Below the pieces are notes generated by a model. It was not told the origin of the DNA and searched no databases. It was given only the letters and a program-made list of their open reading frames with translations. Of a DNA stretch of 64,000 nt, positions 27,008-35,833 are shown piece after piece. Position numbers and translations under genes: made by a program. Where the stretch lies: positions 372,001 to 436,000 of the forward strand of contig NZ_CP012669.1 of NCBI RefSeq assembly GCF_001281485.1, given 5' to 3'. Position 1 is the first letter of the stretch; each line of letters begins with the position of its first letter. The DNA comes from Altererythrobacter epoxidivorans (GTDB lineage: Bacteria; Pseudomonadota; Alphaproteobacteria; Sphingomonadales; Sphingomonadaceae).

Positions 27008-28189
27008 ATGTCCGATCTGGAGGCCTTCCGCCAGGAAACACGCGAATGGCTCGAAGCCAATTGCCCACCCGAAATGCGCGAACCCGTCCGTGACGATGGC
27101 GACGTTTACTGGGGTGGCCGCAAAGCTACCTTCAAGAGCGATGCACAAAAGGCATGGTTCGAGGCGTGCCGCGACAAGGGTTACACCGTTCCTGCGTGGC
27201 CCAAGGAATATGGCGGTGCAGGCCTTACTCCTCCGCAGGCCAAGGTGCTGCGTGAAGAGATGGCGCGGATCAATGCGCGTCCGCCGCTTTCGAGCTTCGG
27301 CATCTGGATGCTTGGCCCGGCACTGCTGCATTTCGGAACCGAGGAACAGAAGCTGCGCTTCCTCAACGAAATCGCCCGCGGCGAAATCCGCTGGTGCCAG
27401 GGCTATTCGGAGCCGGGTTCGGGTTCGGACCTCGTCAGCTTGCAGACCTATGGCGAAGACAAGGGCGATCACTGGATCGTGAACGGCCAGAAAATCTGGA
27501 CCAGCTATGCCGACAAGGCCGACTGGATCTTCTGCCTCGTCCGGACGGACAAGGAGAACAAGTACCAGGGCATCACCTTCATGCTCTATGACATGGAAAC
27601 GGCTGGCGTCTCGACCAAGCCGATCCTGCTCATCAGCGGCAACAGCCCGTTCTGCGAAACCTTCTTCGACGATGTGAAGGTGCCCAAGAGCTATGGCGAG
27701 GGGATCCCCGCCTATGTCGGCGAAATCAATCGCGGCTGGGACGTTGCGAAGTACCTGCTTGGCCACGAGCGCGAGATGATCTCGGGTGCAGACAGCAGCG
27801 AACGCGGTGCTGGTATCGGCGCTGCGCTGACCCGCCAGCTCGGCACGCTCGACCCAATCCTCCGCGCCGAAATCGCGCAGTTCGATGTCGACACGCTGGC
27901 GTTTGCCGCGATGGGCGAGAAGTTTCTCGATGAAATCAAGATCGGCAAGGCGCACCCCGCGCAGCCGAACATGATGAAATACGCCGGGACCGAGCTCAAC
28001 AAGCGTCGTCACGAACTGATGATGTCGGCTGGCGGTTCGCAGAGCCTCGAATGGGACAGCGATGAAACCAGCGGCGGCAAGCCTGCGCGCAACTGGCTCC
28101 GTACCAAGGCCAATTCGATCGAGGGCGGCACCAGCGAGGTGATGCTCAACGTTATTTCCAAGCGCATTCTTGACCTGCCGGGAGCCTGA
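27008..28189 (+). CDS. Acyl-CoA dehydrogenase (subunit 1 of an adjacent pair)
   Basis: A 393-residue acyl-CoA dehydrogenase. FAD-binding middle segments are visible (RWCQGYSEPGSGSDLVSLQT, GQKIWTSYADKADW) and the C-terminal EGGTSEVMLN block is intact. It is 3 bases from a second, 379-residue dehydrogenase. Side-by-side pairs of this kind form alpha2beta2 heterotetramers in actinobacterial steroid side-chain degradation; this architecture is an inference here. Shine-Dalgarno GAGAGGAGAG is strong. Two LiuR-like palindromes precede it. Confidence 0.92.
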   Translation: MSDLEAFRQETREWLEANCPPEMREPVRDDGDVYWGGRKATFKSDAQKAWFEACRDKGYTVPAWPKEYGGAGLTPPQAKVLREEMARINARPPLSSFGIWMLGPALLHFGTEEQKLRFLNEIARGEIRWCQGYSEPGSGSDLVSLQTYGEDKGDHWIVNGQKIWTSYADKADWIFCLVRTDKENKYQGITFMLYDMETAGVSTKPILLISGNSPFCETFFDDVKVPKSYGEGIPAYVGEINRGWDVAKYLLGHEREMISGADSSERGAGIGAALTRQLGTLDPILRAEIAQFDVDTLAFAAMGEKFLDEIKIGKAHPAQPNMMKYAGTELNKRRHELMMSAGGSQSLEWDSDETSGGKPARNWLRTKANSIEGGTSEVMLNVISKRILDLPGA

Positions 28190-28192
28190 CCG

Positions 28193-29332
28193 ATGCCACT
28201 TTATCACGACGAAGATCAGGCCATGCTGGCGGAAACCGCCAATCAGTTCATGGGCGAAGAAGGTGCAATTTCGAAACAGCTTCGCCACTGGCGCGACCGC
28301 GATTGCAAGGATGGTTTCGGCCATGAATTGTGGAAGCAGTTTGCCGAAATGGGCTTTACCGGCATCATGGTCGACGAAGCCGACGGCGGTATGGGCATGG
28401 GCAATGTCGAAGCCGGCATCGTCATGGAAGAGATCGGCCGTAACCTTACGCCGTCGCCTTTCCTGACCAGCTCGGTCCTGGCGGCAACTGCGCTCAAGCA
28501 CGCCAGCGACGACTTGCGCGGCCGTTACCTGCCGGGTTTGCTTTCGGGTGACAGCGTCTTCGCTGTCGCAATCGACGAAGGCGTGAAGCACCGCCCCGAA
28601 ACCGTATCGACGAAAGCGGAGCGGTCCGGAAACGGCTTCAAGCTTTCGGGCAAGAAGGATTTCGTGATCCAGGGCGCGAGCGCCGACATGCTCGTTGTTG
28701 CCGCTCGCACCTCGGGCAGCGATGGCGACAATGACGGTATCACGCTGTTCGCAGTGCCGAAGGATGCATCGGGCATGAGTCACGATGCGGTCCGCCTCGT
28801 CGACAGCTCGATGGCGACCCACACGACCTTTGACGGTGTCGAGCTCGACGGCGATGCCGTGATCGGCGAAGTCGACGGTGGCCGCGAAGTGCTGAATGCC
28901 ATGCTGATGGCTGGCCGCGTCGGCGCCGCTGCAGAAGGTGTCGGCGTTGCCCGCGGTGCGATGGACATGACCATCGATTACATCAAGCAGCGCAAGCAGT
29001 TCGGTCGCCTGATCGGCGAATTCCAGGCTCTGCAGCACCGTGCCGCTCACCTCTATTCCGAAGTCGAAATCGCGCGTGCAGTTGTCATCAAGGCGCAGCA
29101 GTTGCTCGATGCCGGCAGCGAACGTTCGGACCTCATGGCTTCGGTTGCCAAGGCGAAGGTTTCGAAGACTGCGGGCCTCGCTGTTCGTGAGGGCGTGCAG
29201 ATGCATGGCGGCATCGGCATGACCGATGAATACGACATCGGCCTCTATATGAAACGCGACCGTGCGCTGCAGGAATTCCTCGGCGACCAGTATTACCATG
29301 CGAACCGCGTGGCCGAACTGAGCGGTTATTGA
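28193..29332 (+). CDS. Acyl-CoA dehydrogenase (subunit 2 of an adjacent pair)
   Basis: A 379-residue acyl-CoA dehydrogenase. The RKQFGRLIGEFQALQHRAAHLYSE helix and the MHGGIGMTDEYDIGLYMKR block near the C-terminus are typical. Its FAD-contact sequence in the middle (ATHTTFDGVELDGDAVIG) is less canonical than in subunit 1, as is common for the partner subunit in heteromeric acyl-CoA dehydrogenases. It begins 3 bases after subunit 1 and is followed by an SDR after 13 bases. Confidence 0.9.
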   Translation: MPLYHDEDQAMLAETANQFMGEEGAISKQLRHWRDRDCKDGFGHELWKQFAEMGFTGIMVDEADGGMGMGNVEAGIVMEEIGRNLTPSPFLTSSVLAATALKHASDDLRGRYLPGLLSGDSVFAVAIDEGVKHRPETVSTKAERSGNGFKLSGKKDFVIQGASADMLVVAARTSGSDGDNDGITLFAVPKDASGMSHDAVRLVDSSMATHTTFDGVELDGDAVIGEVDGGREVLNAMLMAGRVGAAAEGVGVARGAMDMTIDYIKQRKQFGRLIGEFQALQHRAAHLYSEVEIARAVVIKAQQLLDAGSERSDLMASVAKAKVSKTAGLAVREGVQMHGGIGMTDEYDIGLYMKRDRALQEFLGDQYYHANRVAELSGY

Positions 29333-29345
29333 GGGAGATCGGACA

Positions 29346-30155
29346 ATGATGAATTTGAAGGATCTCTTCGGCCTCCAGGGCCGTGTCGCCCTGGTGACCG
29401 GCGGTTCTCGCGGTATCGGCAAGATGATCGTCGAAGGCCTGCTCGAAGCTGGCTGCGAGCGCGTGTACATCAGTGCGCGCAAGGTGCACGAGATCGAGGA
29501 AACCTGCGCGGAGCTGGGCGAGAAGGTCATCGGCATTCCGGCCGATCTCAGCCAGATGGATGGCATCCAGAGGCTGGCTGACGAACTTGCCAGGCGCGAA
29601 GACAAGCTCGATCTCCTCGTCAACAATGCCGGGGCTGCATGGGGCGAGCCGTTCGACGAGTTCACCGAAGCGGGCTGGGACCGCACGATGGACCTGAACG
29701 TCAAGACGCCGTTCTTCCTGACGCAGAAGTTGCATGGCCTGCTCAAGGCAGCCGGTACGCCGGAACGCCCTGCGAAGGTGCTGATGATCGCATCGATCGA
29801 CGGGATGAAGTCGAACCCGTGGCCGACCTATCCCTATCAGGCGTCGAAGGCGGGTCTCATCCACATGACCCGTCGCATCGCCGCTGAACTGATCGGCGAC
29901 AACATCGTCGTGAACGGCATTGGCCCGGGTGCCTTCCCGAGCGCGATGAACCGGGCGGCGCGCGATAATCCGGACGCATCTGCCAAGGGTATTCCGTCGA
30001 AGCGCGTCGGCGTGACGGAAGACATGGCAGCAGGCGCGATCTACCTGCTCAGCCGGGCAGGGGACTATGTCGTCGGCACCACGATCCCGATCGATGGCGG
30101 CGTGGTCAACGCCAATATCGGCGCGGGCAATTTCGTCGATCCGTCGGGCGGCTGA
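29346..30155 (+). CDS. Short-chain dehydrogenase/reductase
   Basis: A 269-residue classical SDR. Cofactor motif TGGSRGIG, NNAG (VNNAGAAWG) and the catalytic YPYQASK are intact, so it should be an active NAD(P)-dependent oxidoreductase. It is the last gene of the rightward operon with the acyl-CoA dehydrogenase pair and probably acts on the hydroxyacyl intermediate or a carbonyl product. Two adjacent ATGs (29346 and 29349) are possible starts. A strong terminator follows. Confidence 0.92.
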   Translation: MMNLKDLFGLQGRVALVTGGSRGIGKMIVEGLLEAGCERVYISARKVHEIEETCAELGEKVIGIPADLSQMDGIQRLADELARREDKLDLLVNNAGAAWGEPFDEFTEAGWDRTMDLNVKTPFFLTQKLHGLLKAAGTPERPAKVLMIASIDGMKSNPWPTYPYQASKAGLIHMTRRIAAELIGDNIVVNGIGPGAFPSAMNRAARDNPDASAKGIPSKRVGVTEDMAAGAIYLLSRAGDYVVGTTIPIDGGVVNANIGAGNFVDPSGG

Positions 30156-30185
30156 GCGCGTACTGAAAGCGACCTGGCGATACAG

Positions 30186-30221
30186 AAAAGGCCGTCGGAG
30201 CGATCCGGCGGCCTTTTGTTT
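30186..30221. terminator. Bidirectional terminator between SDR and gmk
   Basis: AAAAGGCCG (30186-30194) pairs with CGGCCTTTT (30209-30217), followed by GTTTT on the right and AAAA-flanked on the left. It serves the SDR operon and the convergent gmk gene. Confidence 0.85.
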
Positions 30222-30240
30222 TGGTTGAGAGCGATCGGCC

Positions 30241-30876
30241 CTATTCCATCAGCTGGCGGACGAAGGGGATCAGTCCGGTCTGGCGGGTTCGGCGCATCCG
30301 CTCGGCATGGAGGATCTCGCGGACCTTGACGAAGCATTCGTCGACATCGTCATTGACGACGACGTAGTCATATTCGGCCCAGTGGCTGATCTCGTCGCGG
30401 GCGCGGTTCATGCGCCCGTCGATCACATCGGCACTGTCGGTCGCCCGGCTCTCGAGCCGTCGGCGAAGTTCGGGCAGGCTGGGTGGCAGGATGAAGACGG
30501 TGACTACGTCCTGGTCGTCCTTCTGCTTCAACTGCTGGGTGCCCTGCCAGTCGATATCGAACAGGAAATCGCGCCCTTCTTTCAGACCTTTGCGGATATA
30601 ACCCTTCGGCGTGCCGTAGCGATGGCCGAACACATGTGCCCATTCGTAGAAGTCGTCTTCATCTACCATCCGGTCGAACTGGCTTTCGCTGACGAAGTGA
30701 TAGTCGACTCCGTCGACCTCACCTTCACGCTTGGGGCGGGTAGTCGCCGAAACCGAAAGCTCGATTTCGTCGTCTGCCGTCAGCAGGCGATGCGAGATGG
30801 TCGTCTTGCCTGCGCCCGACGGCGAGGAAAGAATGAACATGAGTCCGCGGCGATGGAGATGGTCGTTTTCGGGCAT
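30241..30876 (-). CDS. gmk: Guanylate kinase
   Basis: A 211-residue guanylate kinase phosphorylating GMP to GDP with ATP. The P-loop ILSSPSGAGKTT is at the N-terminus; the GMP-binding segment has SVSATTRPKREGEVDGVDYHF and GTPKGYI. Standard length. The ATG at 30876 is preferred over a GTG 21 bases upstream because it gives the usual short lead (MPENDHLHRRGLMF). GDP from Gmk is also a precursor for (p)ppGpp made by Rsh (52465-54555). Confidence 0.95.
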   Translation of the reverse strand: MPENDHLHRRGLMFILSSPSGAGKTTISHRLLTADDEIELSVSATTRPKREGEVDGVDYHFVSESQFDRMVDEDDFYEWAHVFGHRYGTPKGYIRKGLKEGRDFLFDIDWQGTQQLKQKDDQDVVTVFILPPSLPELRRRLESRATDSADVIDGRMNRARDEISHWAEYDYVVVNDDVDECFVKVREILHAERMRRTRQTGLIPFVRQLME

Positions 30877-30932
30877 GTGCGCTGTTGGCTCATGCACCGC
30901 ATTTTATCAACCCTTGGCAGGGCGCGGGACGA

Positions 30933-31358
30933 TCACTCGTCGTCCGACATTTCTTCCAACTGCTTGGTCCCGCTGCGGCGCGCTTCACGGCGCGATAGCC
31001 CCCGGTCGTAGAGCGTCTTGGCGAGCAAACCACCGCCGATAGCGAGCGCACCCGGGATCGAGCGGGTCGCCACCTTGCTGGCACCGTAGAGGATAAGGCT
31101 GCTGAGCATCGTGCGATTGTTGATCATGTCGCTGGCGGTCTGCTTGCTGTAGCCGGCGCGAAGCATCCCTTTCTGGAGGCTGTTGCGCATCAACCGGCCA
31201 GCGCCGCGAAGCGCGATGTCGGCAATCAGGATGTTGGTGGCCGGGTTGGTGCTGGGTCCGGGCATGCCGCCGGGGCGCGGGGCAATCTTCTTCGCAACCG
31301 GTTTGGCCAGCTTGCTCGCCTTGTCGCTGGTTTTCTCGCCGAGAGTCTTCTTGCCCAT
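30933..31358 (-). CDS. Membrane-associated protein of unknown function
   Basis: A 141-residue basic protein. The N-terminal third is Lys/Pro-rich (TSDKASKLAKPVAKKIAPRPGGMPG), then a region with weakly hydrophobic helices (NILIADIALRGAGRLM, MLSSLILYGASKVATRSIPGALAIGGGLLAKTL). The start at 31358 is preferred; an open frame extends further upstream but runs antisense to nothing and into sspB. Conserved in sphingomonads by my recollection of the pattern, with no known function. Confidence 0.6.
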   Translation of the reverse strand: MGKKTLGEKTSDKASKLAKPVAKKIAPRPGGMPGPSTNPATNILIADIALRGAGRLMRNSLQKGMLRAGYSKQTASDMINNRTMLSSLILYGASKVATRSIPGALAIGGGLLAKTLYDRGLSRREARRSGTKQLEEMSDDE

Positions 31359-31398
31359 GATGCCCCTGCCTGTGGTCGGCACCGGGAAAGGCGCCGCG

Positions 31399-31902
31399 TT
31401 ACTTCTTGCGGCCGAAATCGACCGTGACGACGTTCGAGCCGTCTTCGCTACCCTTAACGTCTGCGCCCTCTCCGCGTTCCGAAGAGTCGTTTTCGGCGTC
31501 GTCATGCGCCTCGGGTGCCATGTCCCCGGCGGTTGCCTGGAACTGCAGCCCGAAATCGACTGCCGGATCGACGAATGCGGTGATCGCGGCAAAGGGAATG
31601 CTCAGCTTGGCCGGAACCTTGTTGAAGCTCAGCCCGACCGAGAAACCTTCTTCCCCAACTTCGAGGTCCCAGAACTTGTTCTGGAGCACGATCGTCATCT
31701 CATCGGGGAATCGCTCGCGCAAATGCGGGGGGATCGAAACCCCTGCGGCGCCGGTCTTGAAGGTAATGTAGAAGTGGTGGATGCCCGGCAGTTCGCCGCC
31801 GGTCGACTGGATTTCGCCCAGGACGCGGCCGACCACGGCGCGCAGCGCTTCCTGCACGATTTCGTCATAGGGGATCAGGCTGTCGGGCGTATCGTCGCTC
31901 AT
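31399..31902 (-). CDS. sspB: ClpXP adaptor protein SspB
   Basis: A 167-residue alphaproteobacterial SspB. The N-terminal domain is intact (PYDEIVQEALRAVVGRVL, HHFYITFKTGAAGVSIPPHLRERFPDEMTIVLQNKFWDLEV). The C-terminus ends in VVTVDFGRKK, a ClpX-binding tail of the SspB type after a long acidic linker. It delivers ssrA-tagged proteins to ClpXP. A longer frame upstream runs antisense through hisB and is not real. Divergent from hisB. Confidence 0.9.
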   Translation of the reverse strand: MSDDTPDSLIPYDEIVQEALRAVVGRVLGEIQSTGGELPGIHHFYITFKTGAAGVSIPPHLRERFPDEMTIVLQNKFWDLEVGEEGFSVGLSFNKVPAKLSIPFAAITAFVDPAVDFGLQFQATAGDMAPEAHDDAENDSSERGEGADVKGSEDGSNVVTVDFGRKK

Positions 31903-31984
31903 GCCGCCTAGGTGGCGCTGCCGACTGCGCTGGTCAAGCAACAATCGCTTGATGCCGGGGGACATTATTGCGCAATTCGAGTGC

Positions 31985-32012
31985 TTGCACGGCGCACCCA
32001 AGCGCTTATAGC
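31985..32012 (+). promoter_or_regulatory. Predicted promoter giving a nearly leaderless hisB transcript
   Basis: TTGCAC (31985-31990) and TATAGC (32007-32012) are 16 bases apart. Initiation 6-7 bases after the -10 would start at about 32018-32020, on the ATG at 32020. No Shine-Dalgarno sequence is visible in the eight bases before the ATG. Confidence 0.5.
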
Positions 32013-32019
32013 GCCACAC

Positions 32020-32613
32020 ATGCGCAAAGGCAGGATCGAGCGGAAAACGGCGGAAACCGCCATCGAGGTCGAGGTCAATCTCGACGGCACCGGGCAATAC
32101 GATGTCTCGACCGGCATCGGCTTCCTCGATCACATGGTCGAACAGTTTGCCAAGCATTCGCTGATCGACGTGACCATGAAGGTCGATGGCGACCTGCATG
32201 TCGACCAGCATCACACCACCGAAGACAGCGCGCTCGCGCTGGGCCAGGCGCTGACCGAGGCCCTGGGCGACAAGGGCGGCATCGGTCGTTACGGCGCAGC
32301 CTATTCTCCGATGGACGAAACTTTGTCGCGCGTTGCGCTCGACATATCGGGTCGTCCGTATCTCGCCTGGAAAGCCGGATTCACCCAAGAAAAGCTGGGC
32401 GAATGGGATACCGAGTTGATCGAACACTGGTTCCAGTCAGTCGCGCAGACGGCAGGCATCACGCTGCATATCGAACTGCTCTACGGCACCAACAACCACC
32501 ATATTTGCGAGAGCATCTACAAGGGCTTTGCCCGGGCGATGCGCGTGGCGGTGGAGAAGGATCCGCGCAAGGGCGGGGCGATCCCCAGCACCAAGGGGCA
32601 ATTGGGCGGCTGA
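32020..32613 (+). CDS. hisB: Imidazoleglycerol-phosphate dehydratase
   Basis: A 197-residue single-function HisB. Metal ligands are visible in [36 protein letters not shown] and [18 protein letters not shown]. It removes water from IGP in histidine synthesis. The start at 32020 gives the usual short N-terminus ([13 protein letters not shown]); a longer frame upstream lacks homology. It starts the his operon and is probably leaderless. hisH follows after one base. Confidence 0.95.
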   Translation: MRKGRIERKTAETAIEVEVNLDGTGQYDVSTGIGFLDHMVEQFAKHSLIDVTMKVDGDLHVDQHHTTEDSALALGQALTEALGDKGGIGRYGAAYSPMDETLSRVALDISGRPYLAWKAGFTQEKLGEWDTELIEHWFQSVAQTAGITLHIELLYGTNNHHICESIYKGFARAMRVAVEKDPRKGGAIPSTKGQLGG

Positions 32614-32614
32614 T

Positions 32615-33244
32615 ATGTCGGAAGCCTTGGCCCTGATCGATTACGGCGCGGGCAATCTCCATTCGGTTTACAACGCACTTAAGGCGGCTGGCGCTCACCA
32701 TGTTGCGGTGACCGACGATCCCAACCTCGTCCGCGGCGCGCAGCGCATCGTCCTGCCCGGCGTCGGCAGTTTCAAGGCGTGTGCGGAAGGGCTGCGAGCG
32801 ATCTCCGGCATGACGGAGGCGCTGGAGCAGCGCGTATTGCACGATGGCGTGCCGTTCCTCGGCATCTGCGTCGGCATGCAATTGCTTGCGACGCGGGGGC
32901 TGGAACACGGCACCACGCGCGGGCTCGGCTGGATAGCGGGCGATGTGAAGCTGATCGAGCCGACCGACCCGTCGATCAAGGTGCCGCACATGGGCTGGAA
33001 CGACGTTGCCCTGCTGCCGCATGCGCGCAATCATCCGGTGCTGGAGGAAGGCGAGGCCTATTTCCTCCATTCTTATCACTTCGCCGCGAGCGAAGGTCAC
33101 GACGTGGCGGCCATGACGGACCACGGCGAAGGGCTGGTGGCCGCTGTTGCGAAAGACAACATGATCGGGGTGCAGTTCCATCCTGAAAAGAGCCAGGCAT
33201 ATGGCCTTGCCATGCTCGAACGCTTCCTGGAGTGGAAACCGTGA
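32615..33244 (+). CDS. hisH: Imidazole glycerol phosphate synthase glutaminase subunit
   Basis: A 209-residue class I glutaminase. The nucleophile Cys is in FLGICVGMQLL and the catalytic His/Glu pair in VQFHPEKSQAYG; YGAGNLHSVYNALK marks the N-terminus. It supplies ammonia to HisF. It starts right after the hisB stop and its stop overlaps the GTG start of hisA (GTGA). Confidence 0.95.
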   Translation: MSEALALIDYGAGNLHSVYNALKAAGAHHVAVTDDPNLVRGAQRIVLPGVGSFKACAEGLRAISGMTEALEQRVLHDGVPFLGICVGMQLLATRGLEHGTTRGLGWIAGDVKLIEPTDPSIKVPHMGWNDVALLPHARNHPVLEEGEAYFLHSYHFAASEGHDVAAMTDHGEGLVAAVAKDNMIGVQFHPEKSQAYGLAMLERFLEWKP

Positions 33245-33972
33245 TCGTTTTTCCTGCCATCGACCTCAAGGGCGGCGAGGTCGTGCGCCTTGCCGAAGGC
33301 GATATGGGCCGCGCCACCGTCTATGGCGACAATCCGGCGGCGCAGGCGCTGCTGTTCGCCGAAGCCGGGGCACAGCACCTCCACGTGGTCGATCTCGACG
33401 GAAGTTTTGCCGGCCGTGCCGAAAATCGCGAAGCGGTTGAAGCCATCGTCGAGGCATTCCCCGGATACGTTCAGCTGGGCGGCGGCATTCGCACGCGCGA
33501 GGCGGTGGAGGGCTGGTTCGACCTTGGCGTTGCCCGTGTGGTGATGGGCTCTGCTGCGCTGAAGGATCCCGAATTCGTCAAGGATATGGCGCGCGAATAC
33601 GAGGGCGGCATCGTCGTCGCCGTGGATGCGAAGGACGGCATGGTCGCAACCGAGGGCTGGGCCGATGTGTCCGACGTGCCCGTGGTCGACCTTGCCCGCC
33701 GGTTCGAGGATGCAGGCGTCGCCGCTCTGCTGTTCACCGATATCGGACGCGACGGCTTGCTGAAGGGCGTCAACATCGACGCAACGGTCGATCTTGCGCG
33801 CCGCGTCGATATTCCGGTGATCGCCAGCGGCGGGGTGAAGGGTCTGGACGATATCCATGTGCTGGCGCTGCACGCCCACGAAGGGATCGAAGGGGTGATT
33901 ACCGGGCGTGCGCTCTACGAAGGGCGGCTGGACCTCGCGGCAGCGATCGCGATGGGTGCGCGGGGGGCATGA
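33241..33972 (+). CDS. hisA: Phosphoribosylformimino-5-aminoimidazole carboxamide ribotide isomerase
   Basis: A 243-residue beta/alpha barrel. FPAIDLKGGEVVRL (base Asp), LGGGIRTREAVEGW and the half-barrel phosphate sites are conserved. It starts at GTG 33241, overlapping the hisH stop (GTGA), with CTGGAG upstream. Its stop overlaps the next start by ATGA. Confidence 0.95.
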   Translation: MIVFPAIDLKGGEVVRLAEGDMGRATVYGDNPAAQALLFAEAGAQHLHVVDLDGSFAGRAENREAVEAIVEAFPGYVQLGGGIRTREAVEGWFDLGVARVVMGSAALKDPEFVKDMAREYEGGIVVAVDAKDGMVATEGWADVSDVPVVDLARRFEDAGVAALLFTDIGRDGLLKGVNIDATVDLARRVDIPVIASGGVKGLDDIHVLALHAHEGIEGVITGRALYEGRLDLAAAIAMGARGA

Positions 33973-34274
33973 CATATTCGGACCTTGCCCTGATCGCGGC
34001 GTTCGTCGTGCTTGTCGTCGCCATCGTGGATTGGCGGCGGGGCAGAACCGGGCTGGGCAAATTCGGGCTGACCAAGGAAAAGTCGCCGGACAAGTTCTGG
34101 GCTGCCGAGGCCCTTTATTTCAATATGGCCTTCGCGCTGTTTTGGCTGTCGGGGCAGGCCTATCAATCGCAAGTGGCGGAACAAATCAAACTGGCAGGGG
34201 GAGCGGTTGCACCGGACGAATGCCCTCCGGGAGGTTGCGTGATGATTGATGTTGAACAGGCGACAAAGCGATGA
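33969..34274 (+). CDS. Small membrane protein inside the his operon, unknown function
   Basis: A 101-residue protein with an N-terminal membrane helix ([17 protein letters not shown]), a basic loop ([22 protein letters not shown]) and a second hydrophobic segment ([15 protein letters not shown]). The tail has DECPPGGC. Start and stop overlap hisA and hisF by ATGA on both sides, so it is translated at his stoichiometry. It is not a histidine enzyme. No family is recognised. Confidence 0.8.
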   Translation: MTYSDLALIAAFVVLVVAIVDWRRGRTGLGKFGLTKEKSPDKFWAAEALYFNMAFALFWLSGQAYQSQVAEQIKLAGGAVAPDECPPGGCVMIDVEQATKR

Positions 34275-35047
34275 CCGTCCGCATCCGCGTCATCCCCTGT
34301 CTCGACGTCGCCGATGGGCGCGTGGTCAAGGGCGTCAATTTCGTCGATCTCAAGGATGCCGGCGATCCGGTCGAACAGGCGAAGGCCTATGACGCGGCGG
34401 GCGCGGACGAGCTATGTTTCCTCGATATTTCCGCCAGCCATGAAGGGCGCGGGACCCTGCTCGACATCGTGCGTCGGACGGCAGAAGTCTGCTTCATGCC
34501 GCTGACAGTGGGCGGCGGCGTGCGGACGGTTGACGATGCCCGGGCGCTCTTGCTCGCCGGAGCAGACAAGGTGGCGGTCAATTCGGCTGCGGTTTCACGC
34601 CCCGAAGTTGTGGCCGATATCGCGCAGAAAATGGGCAGCCAGTGCTGCGTCGCCAGCATCGATGCACGACGCGTCAGCGCTTCGGGAGAACCGGATCGCT
34701 GGGAAATCTTCACCCATGGCGGGCGCAAGGAAACCGGCATCGACGCGGTCGAACACGCCGTGAAGCTGGCGAAACTCGGCGCGGGCGAACTGCTCGTCAC
34801 CAGCATGGACGGCGACGGGACGCAGGCGGGCTATGACCTCGCCCTGACGCGCACCATCGCCGATGCAGTCGATGTGCCGGTTGTCGCCAGCGGAGGTGTG
34901 GGCACGCTCGGCCATCTCGTCGAAGGCGTGACCGAAGGTCATGCAAGCGCGGTCCTTGCGGCCAGCATCTTCCATTTCGGCACCTACACCATCGCCGAAG
35001 CGCACGAAGCGTTGCGAGCCGCCGGCTTGCCTGCGCGCGGCGTTTGA
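34271..35047 (+). CDS. hisF: Imidazole glycerol phosphate synthase cyclase subunit
   Basis: A 258-residue beta/alpha barrel. The catalytic Asp near the N-terminus ([20 protein letters not shown]) and the second Asp in [15 protein letters not shown] are present, along with [13 protein letters not shown]. It joins with HisH to make IGP and AICAR. Its ATG overlaps the stop of the small membrane protein (ATGA). hisE follows after 14 bases. Confidence 0.96.
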   Translation: MTVRIRVIPCLDVADGRVVKGVNFVDLKDAGDPVEQAKAYDAAGADELCFLDISASHEGRGTLLDIVRRTAEVCFMPLTVGGGVRTVDDARALLLAGADKVAVNSAAVSRPEVVADIAQKMGSQCCVASIDARRVSASGEPDRWEIFTHGGRKETGIDAVEHAVKLAKLGAGELLVTSMDGDGTQAGYDLALTRTIADAVDVPVVASGGVGTLGHLVEGVTEGHASAVLAASIFHFGTYTIAEAHEALRAAGLPARGV

Positions 35048-35061
35048 ACCAAGGTCTGATC

Positions 35062-35376
35062 ATGGACACACTCCAGCGCCTCGAACAGGTCATTGCCGAA
35101 CGGTGGAATGCTTCGCCCGACAGCAGCTATGTCGCCAGCCTCAACGCCAAGGGGATCGAGAAAATCGCCCAGAAGCTTGGCGAGGAAGCAGTAGAAACGG
35201 TCATCGCCTCGCTCTCGGGCGGGCGCGAGGATGTCGTCGCCGAAAGCGCGGACCTGCTGTTCCACCTTCTCGTTCTCTTGCAGGCGAGGCGGATCAAGCT
35301 GGACGAGGTCATGGCCGAACTCGACCGTCGCGACGGTGTGTCGGGGATCGATGAAAAAGCTTCAAGGAGCAGCTGA
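35062..35376 (+). CDS. hisE: Phosphoribosyl-ATP pyrophosphatase
   Basis: A 104-residue MazG-like HisE. IAQKLGEEAVETVIASL and ESADLLFHLLVLLQAR hold the acidic metal-binding residues (EExxE and ExxD patterns). It hydrolyses PR-ATP to PR-AMP. The ATG at 35062 follows AAGG; a TTG at 35044 is less likely. Its stop overlaps the hinT start (TGATG). hisI is not adjacent. Confidence 0.93.
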   Translation: MDTLQRLEQVIAERWNASPDSSYVASLNAKGIEKIAQKLGEEAVETVIASLSGGREDVVAESADLLFHLLVLLQARRIKLDEVMAELDRRDGVSGIDEKASRSS

Positions 35377-35759
35377 TGCCGATCGACGCGACCAAGCCTT
35401 ATGACGATGAGAATATCTTTGCGAAGATTCTTCGCGGAGAGATCCCTTCGACCAAGGTTTACGAAGACGATTGGGCCTACGCTTTCGAAGACATCAATCC
35501 GCAGGCGGAAATTCACACGCTGGTGATCCCCAAGGGTCGCTATGTCAGCTGGGACGATTTTTCGGCCAAGGCATCGGACGAGGAAATCGGCGGTTTCGTC
35601 CGCGCCGTGGGCGAGGTCGCCCGCGCGAAGGGGCTGGTGGAGCCCGGTTACAGGCTGCTCGCCAATATCGGCGGGCATGGCCACCAGGAAGTGCCGCACC
35701 TCCACGTCCACATCTTCGGCGGGCATCCGCTCGGCCCGATGCTGGTCAAGCGCACGTAA
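35376..35759 (+). CDS. hinT: HIT family purine phosphoramidase (HinT)
   Basis: A 127-residue HIT protein. The histidine triad is EVPHLHVHIFGG near the C-terminus, with an intact nucleotide-binding fold (IFAKILRGEIPSTKVYEDD). HinT cleaves AMP-lysine and similar phosphoramidates. It is translationally coupled to hisE, a pairing common in alphaproteobacteria. Confidence 0.93.
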   Translation: MPIDATKPYDDENIFAKILRGEIPSTKVYEDDWAYAFEDINPQAEIHTLVIPKGRYVSWDDFSAKASDEEIGGFVRAVGEVARAKGLVEPGYRLLANIGGHGHQEVPHLHVHIFGGHPLGPMLVKRT

Positions 35760-35833
35760 TTCGTCGCACTGCAGACTCGCTTGGTCGGATTGGCTTGCGG
35801 CAGGACTCTCGCCTCCGCTAAAGCGCGCAGCGG

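Noticed and set aside
26978..29746. A 922-codon open frame on the minus strand
   Set aside because: It is antisense to two clear acyl-CoA dehydrogenase genes and the SDR gene, has no domain resemblance, and arises from high GC third-position bias.
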